Source: Glossina fuscipes (Eukaryota; Arthropoda; Insecta; Diptera; Glossinidae). From it: a stretch of DNA of 64,000 nt. The position numbers were made by a program, and so were the translations under genes. Below, piece after piece: positions 19,303 through 32,285 of this stretch. Under the pieces are notes generated by a model. That model saw only the letters and a program-made list of their open reading frames with translations, searched no databases and was not told the origin of the DNA. The stretch spans positions 20,864,590-20,928,589 of the forward strand of contig NW_023998414.1 of the NCBI RefSeq assembly GCF_014805625.2, read 5' to 3'. How positions within the stretch are numbered: position 1 is the stretch's first letter; each line of letters opens with the position of its first letter.

Positions 19303-22300
19303 TACATGTATGGCATATATAATGAGTGGTATTTTATTAACATTTAAGCTATTAAAACAATGGAATAGATTTTTGGTACATGTATGTATATGTGTGATAT
19401 AGATAAGAAATATGAAATATTGATCTGTATTGGCATTAGTAAGAGTTTCAGTTCATTACCAGTTCAGTACCCGCTTGCTCTATAACCTAAATTTTAATAT
19501 AAATTGTAGTCGAAAGGATAATGATAAGCGATAATGTTTAATTGATATATTGAGAAGACATATTCTAAAGAAATGCCAAATTTTTGCTTGAACTCAATAA
19601 ATAACGAATAGTTAAAAGGAAAAGGATTGTTTTGAAGTTTGGTTTACATGATTAATGTAAGCATAAAACAATATTTAAACTATTCGCCGGCATGAATGCC
19701 CGCATTCAAATTTAAGGCCGATCGCCATTCATTTAATATTATATAACCTTAATATAATGATAATAATAATTATTAGTTGAAAAAGTTGATCTTGCCGAGT
19801 TGTCGTGGATGTAGTGATATTCATAATATTCGTCTTACTATTATGAAGTATATCTAATCAATTTTGAGATATCATATATAATTTTTGGGAAAATCCTCCG
19901 TATTCTATTTATGATGCAACACACTTTGCGTGTGTAAACGTGTTGAATTAGTATTTGCCTTGTGAAAGGCTCAGGTAAACATGGATGATGATGATGGTGT
20001 GTTCAAAAACTCTCGATATTTTCAAGCATCGGCGTAGTGCGTGGTGTGAGGAGCTTATGTATAGCTACATCTAGGACAAGAGTACGTCCACCAATTAACT
20101 CCCTTACTAGGACACAACAAGGCTTTCTCAGCGTCCCTGCCCTCTCGTTCCGGAATTGCCTGCATACCCTACGGGTCGTCTACCAGCAGTGCTTCTTCTA
20201 ATCGCGCCTAATGTTCCCACTTTTAACTCAAACGTATGCAGGAATTACTCCCTGTTGTTTCCATCTCTCTCTCTACCTAAAACCATTCCTGAATCATCGT
20301 GCTCGGCCATATAGTCGACATCCCTTAAATAACTGGTCGTATACAAAAACAAAAAAAAAAAAAAGTTCCTCGTCATGTGACGCTCGAATTTTATTTGAAA
20401 CCATTTTATTTTTTACTTAAAGTCGTAAAGTTTTCTTTTCCAAGTTTACATACAACTTGATGTTCTTTAATTGAGTCTTGTATATATTTATCATTTCGAC
20501 TTCTCAACCCTATATAAAATATACATATCATGTAATGAGTGTAAGAATTTGTACCGTTTGTCTCATACCTGTCCGTCACTTCGTACGTTGTATGTATGGC
20601 GAGAGAGGCTGAAAGTTGGTGCATGCATATGTTTGAAAGTGCCGCAAATCTCTAGAGCAAAGATGCTCTTCATCGTCTAGATAGTGCCATAGCCACCACA
20701 ACCCACAAAACATTTTGCATAAAATTTGCAAGTGAAAGTTTATCGATAATCAGAATAGTTTTATTGGCGTCCCGTCCATTTCATTCGATTAAGGTCTTCA
20801 TTAACTTTATTAGTTTCGCTTCTTTCTTTTTTTTTTTTTTGCTTTACTCATTTCTTCTTCTTTTTCTTGTTGTTGTAAGACCCTATTGATGCACTTGCTC
20901 TTAGCAGCTTGGAAAGGATTTTCTTTAACGTCTTTTTCACAAGAGAGAGAGAGAGAGAGAGAGCAATGCAATAAAGAAAATAGTTTAAAGCTTCATCGAA
21001 TTTCAAGTGCACAAGTGCACAAGTGCACCTATGCGTGACGCGAGGGCGATCAATTTCAATTAAAATTTTTCAATTTTCCTAAAAAAACTTCATTAATGCC
21101 GCTACCAAAACCATGTTACACATTGTCGTAATATTAAATGCATTTTTTGTTGAAATTTATTAAAAAAAAAAAAAAAAAAAAAAAAAACGCTTTTTCTGTT
21201 TTGCTATCGTCTCCGACTAAAATACATGTGTTTTCATTAATGTGTACATTTGTATACGAAACATGCAAAGCTTTTTACGTACATAAAAACGCATTGCTAC
21301 AAGTACGTAAAGAACGTATGACTTCTTTGCGTTTCACCTCACAATTGTAGTCATTTAATCCTTACTCCACGGGATTATGTTACAAAAAAAGAAAAAAAAA
21401 AAAAAACGACATGAAGTTTTATTGCTGTTAAAACCTCCGTAAAGCCTTGACTTTACTAAGAGCTTAACACATTGTTTCCTTACATAACATGCAAGTTATT
21501 TACAATTTTGTTTATCGTATTTTGTATCTCTCCGCCTCTTAGAGAGTTTATTTATTATTTCGAGATATTTGCAACAACATGCAAAGCATACATCCCCTTT
21601 GATATACAATGCGGTCCTGAAATTAATTCCAGAATAACAAAATTTTCACTATTTGCAAAGGAATAAAATTGATTTTATATCTTGAACTGTGACAATGAAT
21701 TTGCTTGGACGAAGCCGAAATAGTTAAAATCGATTACAAGTATTGCGGCAAAGGAAATTTCATTGATACTTTCCGTGCGCTCAGGATGATGTTTTTGGCT
21801 TCGCTGGATGGAAAAGTGTATACAAGAAAAAGATTCGTTCTATGGGCGAAAACGAAATCGATGAACCTCGAATTAAAAAATGACTTTTGACCTGGCAAAC
21901 GAAACATTGGAACATTTGTTCAAGCCATAGGGTTGACCCTCTTCCCAAATCTGCAAAGCTTCTCACACAAGAAGCCTTCTTCTTGAAATTTTTAAGCAAT
22001 AACAATTGTAAAGAGATATTATGACAACATATGGAAGAATCACTTGAGCAAAAGAAGTGCTGGCGGTAAATGCATTTCACTTAAGGCATATTACGTTGAA
22101 TGGTAAAAAAGCACTTTTAGGAAATGGAATAAATGATCTAATACTTTGAGTCATTACTTCATCCGGACTGTTTTTAATCTACAGAAAGCTGCAGAGTATT
22201 ACTTGTACAGGCCAAGGATGAATCCTGAAGAAATGACTAAAATATGGCATAAAAACGTTGTTAAATATAAAAATGTGTTCTGCTTAGTTGCTGTAAATGA

Positions 22301-24500
22301 AAAGCAAGTTATCTACGAATGTAACAATATTATATTGTTGTTGTTGCGCAGACAATTTATTAAATAAAGGTCAGATCGACTTTTATAGTATGTACGCTGG
22401 AATAAATTGTATTCGATTTCGTTCTCCGTTTGTAAGGTCCACTAATACGCACAAAATGTCGTCAATGTGCATCAATGTGAGATTCCAAGTCGACATAGCT
22501 TTGCCTTGGTTGCCCACTTTCGCCAAAGCTAAGAAGAAAGCTTAATCTTGCAATGGATTTTATTAATCAAATTAATAAAGTTTAAGTTCGAGAAAATTGA
22601 CCTGACATGATGAAAATTAGAAAAAATCATTAGACGAACTTATAGCACATGTTCATCGCAAACAAAGTGAACATATTTGAAAATTCAAGAAAGTGAAAAA
22701 GCCATGATCCGCCTACAGACATGTTTGCAATAAGTGGAGTAATTCTTTAACTCAAAACGTACGCGAGATTCGACAATTTTCGAAGATTTTCAAAGAAAAA
22801 AAGTCATTCGCATCACTATTCGCTAAGCTTTATCAACTGAACGTTTGTAGATTCTACGGCATAGTATAAACAAATAGAAAATAAGTTTGAATTAATAGTA
22901 AGCCGAAAAAGTTGATGCAAAGATAGGAAAAGTAATTAAATAAAAATATTCTTTAAAACGAAAATGTCCGCGTAATAAACAGCAAGAAAATATGCACAGA
23001 TTAAGTGGGCTCAAGTCATATTAGATGAACCGAAACAATTTGCCCAATCATTGTATCTTTAACATCTATCTCTTTAGAAGTTTAGATTACGTAACGTATC
23101 CTTTTTCTGACTATTCAATAGAGGATTCCAAACCATTACCATCAGAGCCACAAAGTTGTCGTCGTCGTCGTCGTCGTCTATATTGTTGTTTTTATTATTG
23201 CATATACTCGTAATACATACCTATGGTAGTAAAGCGTAGTCAACAACAATATAAACAGTTCATAGCAGTAACAACACGTAAACCACAACATGCTCGTAAA
23301 ATTTACAATAAAATGAAAAAATCATTTATAAATTATTCACCACATGATTTAATATGAAAGACCGCAACAAACACATTGTTGCTGTTAGCTATATGTAAAA
23401 AAAAAAAAAAAGAAAAAGGATTGACAGAAAAAAATAATAGCAATAACTTATTTTGCCTTCTAGTGAATACTGGAAATACTAAATGCGGTTTTTGGTGTGC
23501 GGCAAAAGGGCTTGACTTCAGGTTAAAGTCCCAATTTAGACCAATTTGTCTAATTATTACTGTATACACATAAGTTTCTATTAGACTCTGTCAAAATTAG
23601 AATAAGAAAATTTCTTCTTTGTTTATGGGTTCGCGTTAGAGAAAAAAAAATTCGTTTAAAAAAAAAAAAAAAAAGAGTATTTGTTTTCATTGGGGAACCG
23701 TGTTATATGAGAGTCGTGTTAAAGCAGACCGTGTAAAAACGAGTTAGTTGCAATTTGATATATAAAGTAACAAGCTTCACCCTTAATCAAATTAAACATT
23801 GTGCACCGTTAAATTGACATCATCGACCAATAAAAATCTCAATCAAACAACATAAAGAGCTAGAAAAGTAATGTCGATCTCGTTTTGAATGTAAGCCAAC
23901 GGCTTCCTTAAGTATTTTATTTATTCATAAGTACATAATGACAAACAATTTGATATTTATGACGTCTTTTCTAATTACAAATAAAAATCTTAGTTTATTG
24001 TACACTACTTAATACGCATTAATTGATTGATATGATTGTTTCTCTCAGACAGCATCATGGGCTACATAAATACGTTTGTACATTTCAATCTGGATTTAAA
24101 TGTAAGTCAACAGTTTCCTTAGGCTATTTATTTATTTCACCTGATTGCGAAAATTTCAATCGACAACCACGTAAGAATGAAGATAGAATAACATAACTTG
24201 TAATTACCTTCATAGTACATAAGGAGCTATGCAAATACTAATTTAAGGTAAAAATCTAAGTTGAGCAAGGGAAACCTTCTATACTCAATAGTTAAGGCAG
24301 AGTTTTCAAGTAGGCACTTGGCAACCGGTATTAAAAGTACTCTAAATTTCTAAAATTAGTTTCATTCAAATACGATATCGACAGAATACGCATATTAAGC
24401 AGCACTGATTTGATGTCGAGATATTGAGATTCAATGATAGACACTATTTAAATTTTTACAAAGGATTCTAAATGGATTAGAAAGTTTATTATAATATTAA
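19303..24500. other. Long intergenic stretch, mostly featureless
   Basis: AT-rich DNA with simple repeats: (AG)n at 20942-20963, three units of AAGTGCAC near 21006-21028, long poly(A) near 21161-21187 and 21398, and a GTC run at 23158-23178. The segment 21700-22550 has several short plus-strand open frames (one with a GNFIDTFRALR segment, one ending FAKAKKKA). They are broken by stops and belong to no family I can name. Confidence 0.4.
23885..24130 (+). repeat. Local direct duplication
   Basis: TGAATGTAAGCCAACGGCTT CCTTAAG...TATTTATT (about 23887) is repeated as TAAATGTAAGTCAACAGTTT CCTTAGG...TATTTATT about 205 bp later. Both copies sit in similar AT-rich contexts. It may be part of an unrecognised element. 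Confidence 0.5.
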
Positions 24501-24879
24501 CTACTATAGCTGGTGAAAGAAACTACAGATTGATGATGCTTTATCTGCCGATGTTAGACAGCAAAGCAATCTCATGCAGTTGACGATTGGCGGAAAGGAG
24601 ATTGTCAATTCGCTTGTGTAAGTGTACGGGGAGCGGATGTAGGTGAATCCTCGGAGGATCATAGTCGCACCGAAAGTCTGATCTCTTCGTAGTACTCTCA
24701 ACAAACGTTGACTGTTGCTCGTTAAGTGCTCAATTTTGAAGGCTGCCCAGTCATCGGCAAAGAAGGGTTTAAGGTTTATTATCTACAACCTGGCGACAGG
24801 GTTTTTCTTGCAAAATTTTGGAGAAGTATCAAAAGCGGATTCTCTTTTCTTTAGAAAGGACACTATTTTTTCTCTTTTC

Positions 24880-25140
24880 CGTCTGGTTCTGTTTTATCGA
24901 GGCCATCAAATTTGCTCATGTTCTGATGGTAATCGGAGTTGAAGAGGGCTGCGGCCCAGTTCGGTGTCCGTTATTTTAGCGATATTTTAATGAAAATTTC
25001 AGCCGAAGGGAATTTTTCGGAACGGAAGAACTTCTCGACCATTTTCCATATAACGACTTATTTGGAAAAGTCATCGTATGAGAAATATAAATATAAGGCG
25101 CTATCAGAAACTCTATTAAGCGAAATAGTGATGAGCACAC
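24880..25140 (+). repeat. Dispersed repeat family R2, copy 5
   Basis: Fragment with GGTGTCCGTTATTTTAGCGA, TTTTAATGAAAATTTC, CTCGACCATTTTCCATATAA, GACTTATTTGGAAAAGTCAT and AGCGAAATAGTGATGAG, in the R2 order. Confidence 0.55.
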
Positions 25141-25807
25141 AATAATAATAATGGTCGCGCCGATTATAATCTTTGCACGTGCATAAATAGGTTCGTTTCA
25201 TTTTATATGAAAAAAAAAATTTTCTAACGAGTAAAACTGTGCAAAGTATTTTAGAAAATCTAAAGTTGTTTCACCGTTGAATACTAGAATGTGTGTGTAA
25301 GGCCTCAAGAGAGATATATTAAAATTCGTTCATAATTACCTCAAGTGGTTATAGGACAATCGTTCGATTTTCTCTTTTTTCCTTTTTTTCGTTTCTTGAC
25401 ATTGTACTCGATCCGGTAGGCAAAAACTGCGAACAATCGTATAATCATTTGCAATCAGGCAAAAATCGGAAAATATTGTTTTATTGTTTTTTATTGATCT
25501 TTAAAATTGACTTCGCAATATATTACAAGATATTACTTTCTTAGAGACACGATGTTGTTCAACCAAAAAAAAAAAAAAAAAGGAGAAAAGAATCTGACAT
25601 TCAAATGAAACAGTGACATAAAAATTATGAAAACTTGATGTTGTCACAGTAATAAACAATAAGAAGAAGAGATGAATAAAATAAGACAAATAAAATTCCC
25701 ATATTCCTAAAAATATAGTAAATGCCCTACTATTGTTTCCAATATTTATATAATTATATATATAAAGTTTTTTAAATTTCTTTGTTCGATTTCACAGTTG
25801 AATAATA

Positions 25808-27058
25808 TTAGTTTGGGGAAAAAGAAATCCATTATTTTTTCGGTAGATGGCTGCACTGATAGATTTCTCGTAAAGTATCGATCAAACAATTTCCGATCCT
25901 GTACATTTACATACCGTACATTTCGCAGTAAAAAAAATTCTTTTGCTGTTTTTTGTTTGGTGCATTCAGTTGTGAGTTACAGCGTGTTAAAAATGGAAGT
26001 GAACAAAGAGAAAATTCGATACATTTTACAGTTTTTCTTTGACAAAGGCGAAAATGCAAGCCAGGCGGCTAAAATTGGTGAATGGTGTTTATGGTTCCGA
26101 TACTGTAACAGCCTATTATGTGCAATTTTGGTTTCGTAGATACCGTTCAGGAATTTTTGATGTTAAAGATGCACCTCGCACAGGTAGGCCGGTCGTCGAA
26201 AATGTCGATAAAATCGGAGAAATGATCGAAGTTGACCGGCATGTTAGCAGTCGTAACATCGCTCAGGAGCTAAAAATCGACCATAAAACAGTTTTAAACC
26301 ATTTACACCAAGCTGGATTCAAAAAGAAGCTCGATGTTTGGGTGCCACACCAAAACATGATGAATTTCCATCTGCGAAGCCTTGGCCAAACGGAATGAGA
26401 TAAACCCATTTCTTAAACGGATGGTGGCTGGAGATGAGAAATGGATCACATACGATAATCCTGTGCGAAAACGATCGTGGTCAAAGAGCGGTGAAGCACC
26501 TCAAACGGCCAGGAAGGTTTTGCTATGCATTTGGTGGGACTGGAAGGGGATTATTTATTATGAGTTGCTTCCATATGGCCAAACGCAAAATTCGGATCTC
26601 TACTGTCAACAACTGGACCGTTTGAAGATAGCGATTGACCAGAAACGGCCAGAATTGGCCAGCAGGAGAGGTGTCGTGTTTCACCAGGACAACGCTAGGC
26701 CACACACATCTACAGTGACTCGCCAGAAACTTCGGGAGCTTGGTTGGGAAGTTTTAATGCATCCGCCATACAGTCCGGACTTGGCACCAAGCGATTATCA
26801 TCTTTTTCTTGCGTTGCAAAATTTCTTTAATGATAAAAAATTGGAATCTAGGGAGGATTGTGAAAATCGACTACTAGAGTTTTTTGCAAATAGAGACCAG
26901 GACTTCTATGAGAGAGGCATTTTGAAGTTACCTTTAAAATGGCAACAAATCATACAACAAAACGGTGCATATTTGACCCAAATCGGACAATCCGAAGCAT
27001 GTTAAATAAAGTCCTGAAGTTCATATAAAAATAATGGATTTCTTTTTCCCCAAACTAA
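25808..27058 (+). mobile_element. Mariner transposon with intact ends
   Basis: The element is 1251 bp, flanked by TA on both sides (25806-25807 and 27059-27060), the expected mariner target duplication. The terminal inverted repeats begin TTAGTTTGGGGAAAAAGAAA and match perfectly over 32 bp (25808-25839 and 27027-27058). Inside is a single transposase frame on the plus strand, now broken. Perfect ends with few coding changes mean a fairly recent insertion. The protein type (C-terminal ...QIGQSEAC) suggests the mellifera-like group, from memory only. Confidence 0.95.
25993..27005 (+). pseudogene. Mariner transposase, inactivated by frameshifts
   Basis: Reading begins MEVNKEKIRYILQFFFDKGE at 25993, the N-terminal helix-turn-helix. 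An extra G near 26076 shifts the frame. The second part (about 26080-26350) carries the second DNA-binding helix and the WVPH linker. A small deletion that removes residues after WVPHQ and shifts frame again lies at about 26350-26375. The third part (26382-27005) has all three catalytic acids: GDEKW, HQDN and APSDYHLF, with 34 residues between the last two (D,D34D). An in-frame loss after RSWSK--GEAPQ shortens the region before TARKVLLC. The element cannot make a working transposase but could be moved by one supplied in trans. Confidence 0.93.
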
Positions 27059-27060
27059 TA

Positions 27061-29260
27061 ATATCTCCTCAAGCGAATTTTGTGATTTAAATTTTGTTTT
27101 CCGAATATGAAAGTTGCTTCAGGTATATAATTTTTTGATATTTACACTTCACTAAGCTCAGCCTATAATCTCATTCCATTAAATCACTTGACATATCCAA
27201 CGATACTGTCATATCACTTTAATGTGTACACACAATATGCCTAACTATTTTCTTAAAGGGTATGTTAATCTTTCTTTGCCTTGCGGTGTCGCACATGCAA
27301 TGCAACTCAGAGCCAATAAATATGTATAGTCTCTAATTATGCTGTTGTTCGTAAGTAATGGAAGTGTCTATCTGTATACTATAGTGTCTATGTAATGATT
27401 CTTCTGGCCGCAAGAATGAAGATATCGATTCGAAATTTGGCAGAAATTTGAAAGTTCTTGTGTCCAGGTTGCAAGCAAAGGGACACAATCGCATTAACAT
27501 ATTACCTGAAAACAATTGTGTAAACAAAAGCAAAAAACTTTTGCATTCTCTCGCTACTCCTGAACTATAAAATATTCAAAGTTAAAAATTTTTTCATGCA
27601 TTTCATGCGTGGTCGTACAGTACTACAGTACTAGGTCCATCAATTGTTATAGAAAATATATATATATATTTTTTTAATGTTTTATGTTTGTTATGTTTTA
27701 GTGAGAAACAGTATGGCTTGGGGAAATCTGCAGCCTCGCCTTTATAATATGCAAAGTAATTGAAAAGGACATAAGAAGAAGTTGCATGTGCACCTTACTG
27801 GAAGAATTGTATGCTCTGCTTAAGTAAGTTCAAAGTTACATATATTTTGTAAATATCAAAAAGCAAAGCTCTTTCAGGCGAATCAATTTACATATATATG
27901 TCTTTCAAATTCGTATAAAAGTTTTATTTACAATTATCGAATAACCATAAGGTCATTAAGGCAGAGTAAATAAATAAGAATTCTAGTTAATATGATTCTT
28001 CGAAATTATGTAAGACTATGAGCAATGTTTAATACGTCACGTCCGATATGAAATTGTTGTACTGAACGAACGAAGTTGTATACTATCGTACTGTGAAGTA
28101 CAGAACCTAAGCCAGCGAGAGAGAAGTCCATATCGTTTATAACTTACTTTCTTCTTCTTTTTGCGCAATTGACTTGTTTTATATATGCTTTTGAACAGTG
28201 TTGGACAGCGTGTAAGGATGTATTAGTCTTTTCATTTTATCCGGTAAAGAGCCATAAAACAAATAGTACTTCATCAGCTGGGAATTTTGAATTGGGTTTT
28301 TATAAAAATTGAGAATTGAGTTTCCGTTGCGAACGCTTTTCGTTCACTACCGTATAACGCGTTTCAAAATGGGCGCGAAATATTCATAAATTAGTTGGCA
28401 GTAAAACGAGTATTAAAATATATGTAAGATCTAGTGACCTACAATGAGTTGAGACATATATCGTGGTATTGGCAACCTTACACTTCCCAGAATAGAGTCC
28501 TCTCCTTTCACTCGAAAGTAAAACAAATCTTAGGAATGACTCAGCAAATCATTTGTCATCTGTCGTTGATTTCTTAGCTAACAGAGGGGGAAGAAGGAAT
28601 AAAGAGCAGAAAGTGACCGGGTAGAGAACGTAAGGGGTAGCTTTAATCGAAATTTGAAATATTATTCACGAATTGCCCGCCCAAAAGCATGAACGGATGA
28701 ATAAAAATGAAATACAAAAATTGATTGATTGACAATATGATCAATATACAGTTTGCGCAATTCTATCCTGACTACCAAATAAATATCGATCTTGGATTGC
28801 ACTCACATATATATACTTTTTATAAATTATCTTCATTCCATGAAACGCGAAGGCATCCTTTTTATGAGTTGTATTATGAATATTATGAATGAATTGACTT
28901 TGTTAATATCCACGCTCAGCCTTCGTACAAAGCAATGTAAAATAAAACATTTTTCTCGCGTGGCTGCTTGTGCGTATGCATAACGGATTCTTGTAATTTA
29001 ACTTGAAAAAAAGGACAAATTGTGTTTAAATGAACGAATATAGTGAAATATTTTAAAAAAAAGTATCGAGAAAACTGCATGTGTAGAATATCTAATAATT
29101 ATTTATGAGAAGCCATTTATGATATATGCACTTGTAAAAATATACGCGGACACTGTGCAAAGATTTGAATGTGTACCTGTAAATTTTTTCTAATATTATA
29201 ATCCAAAATCTGGCGAGCATTAGGATACTTTTTAAAAAAATTGACTTAAACATAGGTGGG
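27061..29260. other. Intergenic DNA, no feature seen
   Basis: AT-rich, with an AT dinucleotide run near 27656. No tRNA, coding exon or repeat boundary recognised. Confidence 0.4.
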
Positions 29261-29264
29261 TTTG

Positions 29265-29530
29265 AATTTTTCTATATCCTACATCACTTGTGGTACAAGG
29301 GTGTATGAAGTTTTTGCAGATGTAGATAGCACCTAAAAGAGCTTGAGAGAGAGAGAGCCACTTTTTATTATAGCGACCGACGCAGAATCACTTTCTGAAT
29401 CGATATAAGCTTGTGACGAAATTTGGTAAAGTGACATCGTTTGGGCCAAAGGCGAATACTACTGAAAATCGTTCCGATCGAAACTTATTTTGGAAAGTCG
29501 TCGTTGGTGCTTGATTGAAGATTTTATTTT
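29265..29530 (+). repeat. Dispersed repeat family R2, copy 6
   Basis: Shows the R2 start well: ATCCTACATCACTTGTGGTA, then AAAAGAGCTTGAGAGAG, ACGCAGAATCACTTTCTGAA, GACGAAATTTGGTAAAGTG, CGTTCCGATCGAAACTTATT and TGGAAAGTCGTCGTTGG. The CTGTCC tandem is deleted. Confidence 0.65.
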
Positions 29531-30855
29531 GTCGTTGCAGTTAAAATTTTAAAGCAATCCGATGACAATTGAGGCCCGAATAACATGGGTTCATGTAAAA
29601 GTTGCAATTTTAAGGAAATTTTCGCTTCACATGTAATCTGCAACTGTTAGACTATTCGACAGGCTCGCCAGGATTGTGCTTAAAATTATTTTTATCTACT
29701 ATTGCTATTTCTACCTATTAAGTTATGAAATGCATTCCAAAGGCCAATTGTATGAATCTATGACTAGGTTTAAAAAATTGGCTTTTCAGACCAATTAAAC
29801 TTTCATTTCATCCACAATCGGGTGTTTATGTAATTTTTCGGTAATTAAGGAATGTTTAGGACAGTAACAAAAAAAAATAAATTTCTTTTAATATACAACA
29901 CGTGCGACTGCATAGAAATATTTACCCAAGTTTTGCTTTAAAAACATTCACAATTTTTATCGAACTTGATCACTTGTCATAGCCCCATTACAGTAGTCTG
30001 AGCTTCTATTTCTGACAAGTACTTAATGCCACAAATTACTTGTAAGAAAGTGTTTTCGATCACTTAAAAGCAAATTCGGTGAGAGCATACCATATTTTAT
30101 CATTGTTAGGTACTTGAAGTAATTATAGTATTGAAGAATTGCCTTAATTCGAAGGTGAAAAATAATTTTCTTTCTTTTATAAATTTCCGGATACATTTTG
30201 CACAGTATATAGCAAGCAGAAACTTTGGAAAGTTTCGAAATGAATGAAAGGAATGAACGTATGAATGAACGAATGAATTCAACACATGCACTCCTCGCAT
30301 ATATTTTACATATAATTGTGTAAGCAGCATAATAGGTACAACAAGTCTAATAGCCCATTATTCCCTTTGTTTTCTCATTTTTTTTTTTTTTTGTTTTGTT
30401 TTGTTTTCTACCAACTTTTCATTTTCACATTTTAAAGGCTTATGAGATTTCATGCTTTTTAACGCAAATAATAACTCTTATTTAATATGTATGTATGCAT
30501 AGATGTGAAATTAAATTCAGTTGTTTATTAAGTCGCTTGGCTTTTTTTTTTTTTTGGTTTTTTATAGAATTTATTTACATAAATATTGGTTGGGTAAATA
30601 TTATATGGCATAAATTTTAAATCCTTTGTTAAATAAAACGCTTATCCACAATACGTGTCTTGGCATTATACACTGATTAAAACACATAGCCCAATTTAAT
30701 GATGAATATTTTAAAATGGGTCAAAAAAAAAAAAAAACAATGATTATATCAAAAGAAACATGAAGAAAGATTTACTGAAGATTTTTACCTATCATTGAGA
30801 TTGATGGCTTGCAACTATTATCAAAAGATTTTATTTTCCTTTAACAGATGACCCA
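29531..30855. other. Intergenic DNA with short tandem repeats
   Basis: AT-rich; imperfect GAATGAA(C/A) repeats at about 30240-30278 and poly(T) at 30379 and 30543. No gene seen. Confidence 0.4.
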
Positions 30856-30859
30856 TTAT

Positions 30860-31113
30860 TCAGGGGATGCCTTCTATCCGCGTAACAGGATGACGGGTCG
30901 AAAGAAGTGAGGAAGGAGAAAGGTATGGAGGGGTAGTGGTCGTATCCTAGTGGGTGTGTGCCGCAATCGATAAGTGTTATGTCTTCACCAACTAGGCGAA
31001 CATTCATCATAGCTACGACTAGAAAGTAAACTAACTGTATGGGACTTGAGATTTGAATCCGTGACCATTGACTTAGTACTCGCGACTTTTACTCACTTGG
31101 CTACTCATGCGGG
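30860..31113 (-). mobile_element. tRNA-derived SINE, copy 2 (near full length)
   Basis: On the minus strand it reads CCCGCATGAGTAGCCAAGTG (A-box side), GTCAATGGTCACGGATTCAA then ATCTCAAGTCC (B-box side). The body follows: AGTCGTAGCTATGATGAATG, TTCGCCTAGTTGGTGAAGAC, ATAACACTTATCGATTGCGG, CACACACCCACTAGGATACG, and a pyrimidine-rich end near 30862. It shares head and body with the copies at 40390 and 5290, and head alone with the copy at 53537. Confidence 0.7.
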
Positions 31114-31928
31114 AAAGTTGGCGAAAGATAAATAATTGTTTTTGATTACATTTTTCTTTAATGTTGACATAGTGAATTTGCCACACCCATAGTTCGCAAT
31201 AGCCAAATATTAACTAGGAAAGCTTACGTTTATACCGTTATGTCAATGAAATTAAGCAGCATTTCTTGCCAGTAGATATCCTACATACACATAGTATATT
31301 GAATATGTGCAAATCATTCCTATCTATCTATCTATAGCTAATTGTAACGCATTTACAAATACAATATGTCCGAAACAGAACAAACGAAAATTGTTAATTT
31401 CCTTCATAATTTCAGATGCAAATGTAACGACGAAATGTTGTTATATATACTACATTATTCCTTATCCATTTTTAATGAGCCGAAATATTTTGTGAACTTT
31501 TTTTTTGCATTTTCTTATTCGGAGCATTTTTTTAAATCTCTAGTGTATACTTGGGTTATTTAATTAAAAAAGTGAACATTAACCCGAACCTTGAAAAACG
31601 AAAAAATAATCTCGAAAAAAAAGGACCAGCAATATAAACAGAAAAATTTCATACCAAGCCCATCTATGAATGAAACAACGAAAAAAATAAATAAATAAAA
31701 AAAAAATATTTATACCTCGAAGAAGAAGCCCTTTTTTTTAGCCACCAGATGCGACCGTTGTTGAACTTAAATTATAATTTTACATTATCATATATTAGCT
31801 AATAAAGAGTCAAGTAAGAAAAGAAAGTTTTCTTTGTAAGTTTAACTGCGTGCTATGGTTAGAGTCCTCGAGTGTGCGTACACCTAAAATTATGTTATAT
31901 ATCTTTTTTTTTCACCGCATTAACTTCA
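31114..31928. other. Intergenic DNA, no feature seen
   Basis: AT-rich with a short CTAT run at 31320 and poly(A) near 31696. Overlapping open frames at 31307-31563 have no domain. Confidence 0.4.
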
Positions 31929-31929
31929 A

Positions 31930-32285
31930 TTTATAGACAACGTCATATTATATGCGAATCAAAGTGGATGCACCTCTTGGTTGGAGAAGATGTTTAACCT
32001 AATCACACAAGGTACACAATGCATTTGGTCTTTGAAGAATAGACATAGAACTTACTGCTTAGGTGCATTTCGAATTTGAAATTGGACAAAAATTTATATA
32101 TACTTTATGGGATCTGTGAATACCAAATTTCAGACATTACCCAGACGGATAACCGGACGGATGGACATGCCTAAATCGACTTAGAATTTGATATGGATCA
32201 AGAGTATATATATTTTATGGGGTGAGTATCTGAAGCCCTCTTCGGAGCGAATATACATACCTCTTATCCTTCGACGATGGGGATG
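31930..32285 (+). mobile_element. DINE-1/INE-1-like element, copy D
   Basis: Degraded 5' part, then ACGGATAACCGGACGGATGG, ACATGCCTAAATCGACTTAG, ATATGGATCAAGAGTATATA, TTTTATGGGG, GCGAATATACATACCTCTTA and the end CTTCGACGATGGGGATGAG. Confidence 0.65.

Noticed and set aside
23700..23745. CCGTGTTATATGAGAGTCGT then GTTAAAGCAGACCGTG as DNA-transposon ends
   Set aside because: Suggestive of Tigger-type ends, but no partner end or TA flank could be paired with it.
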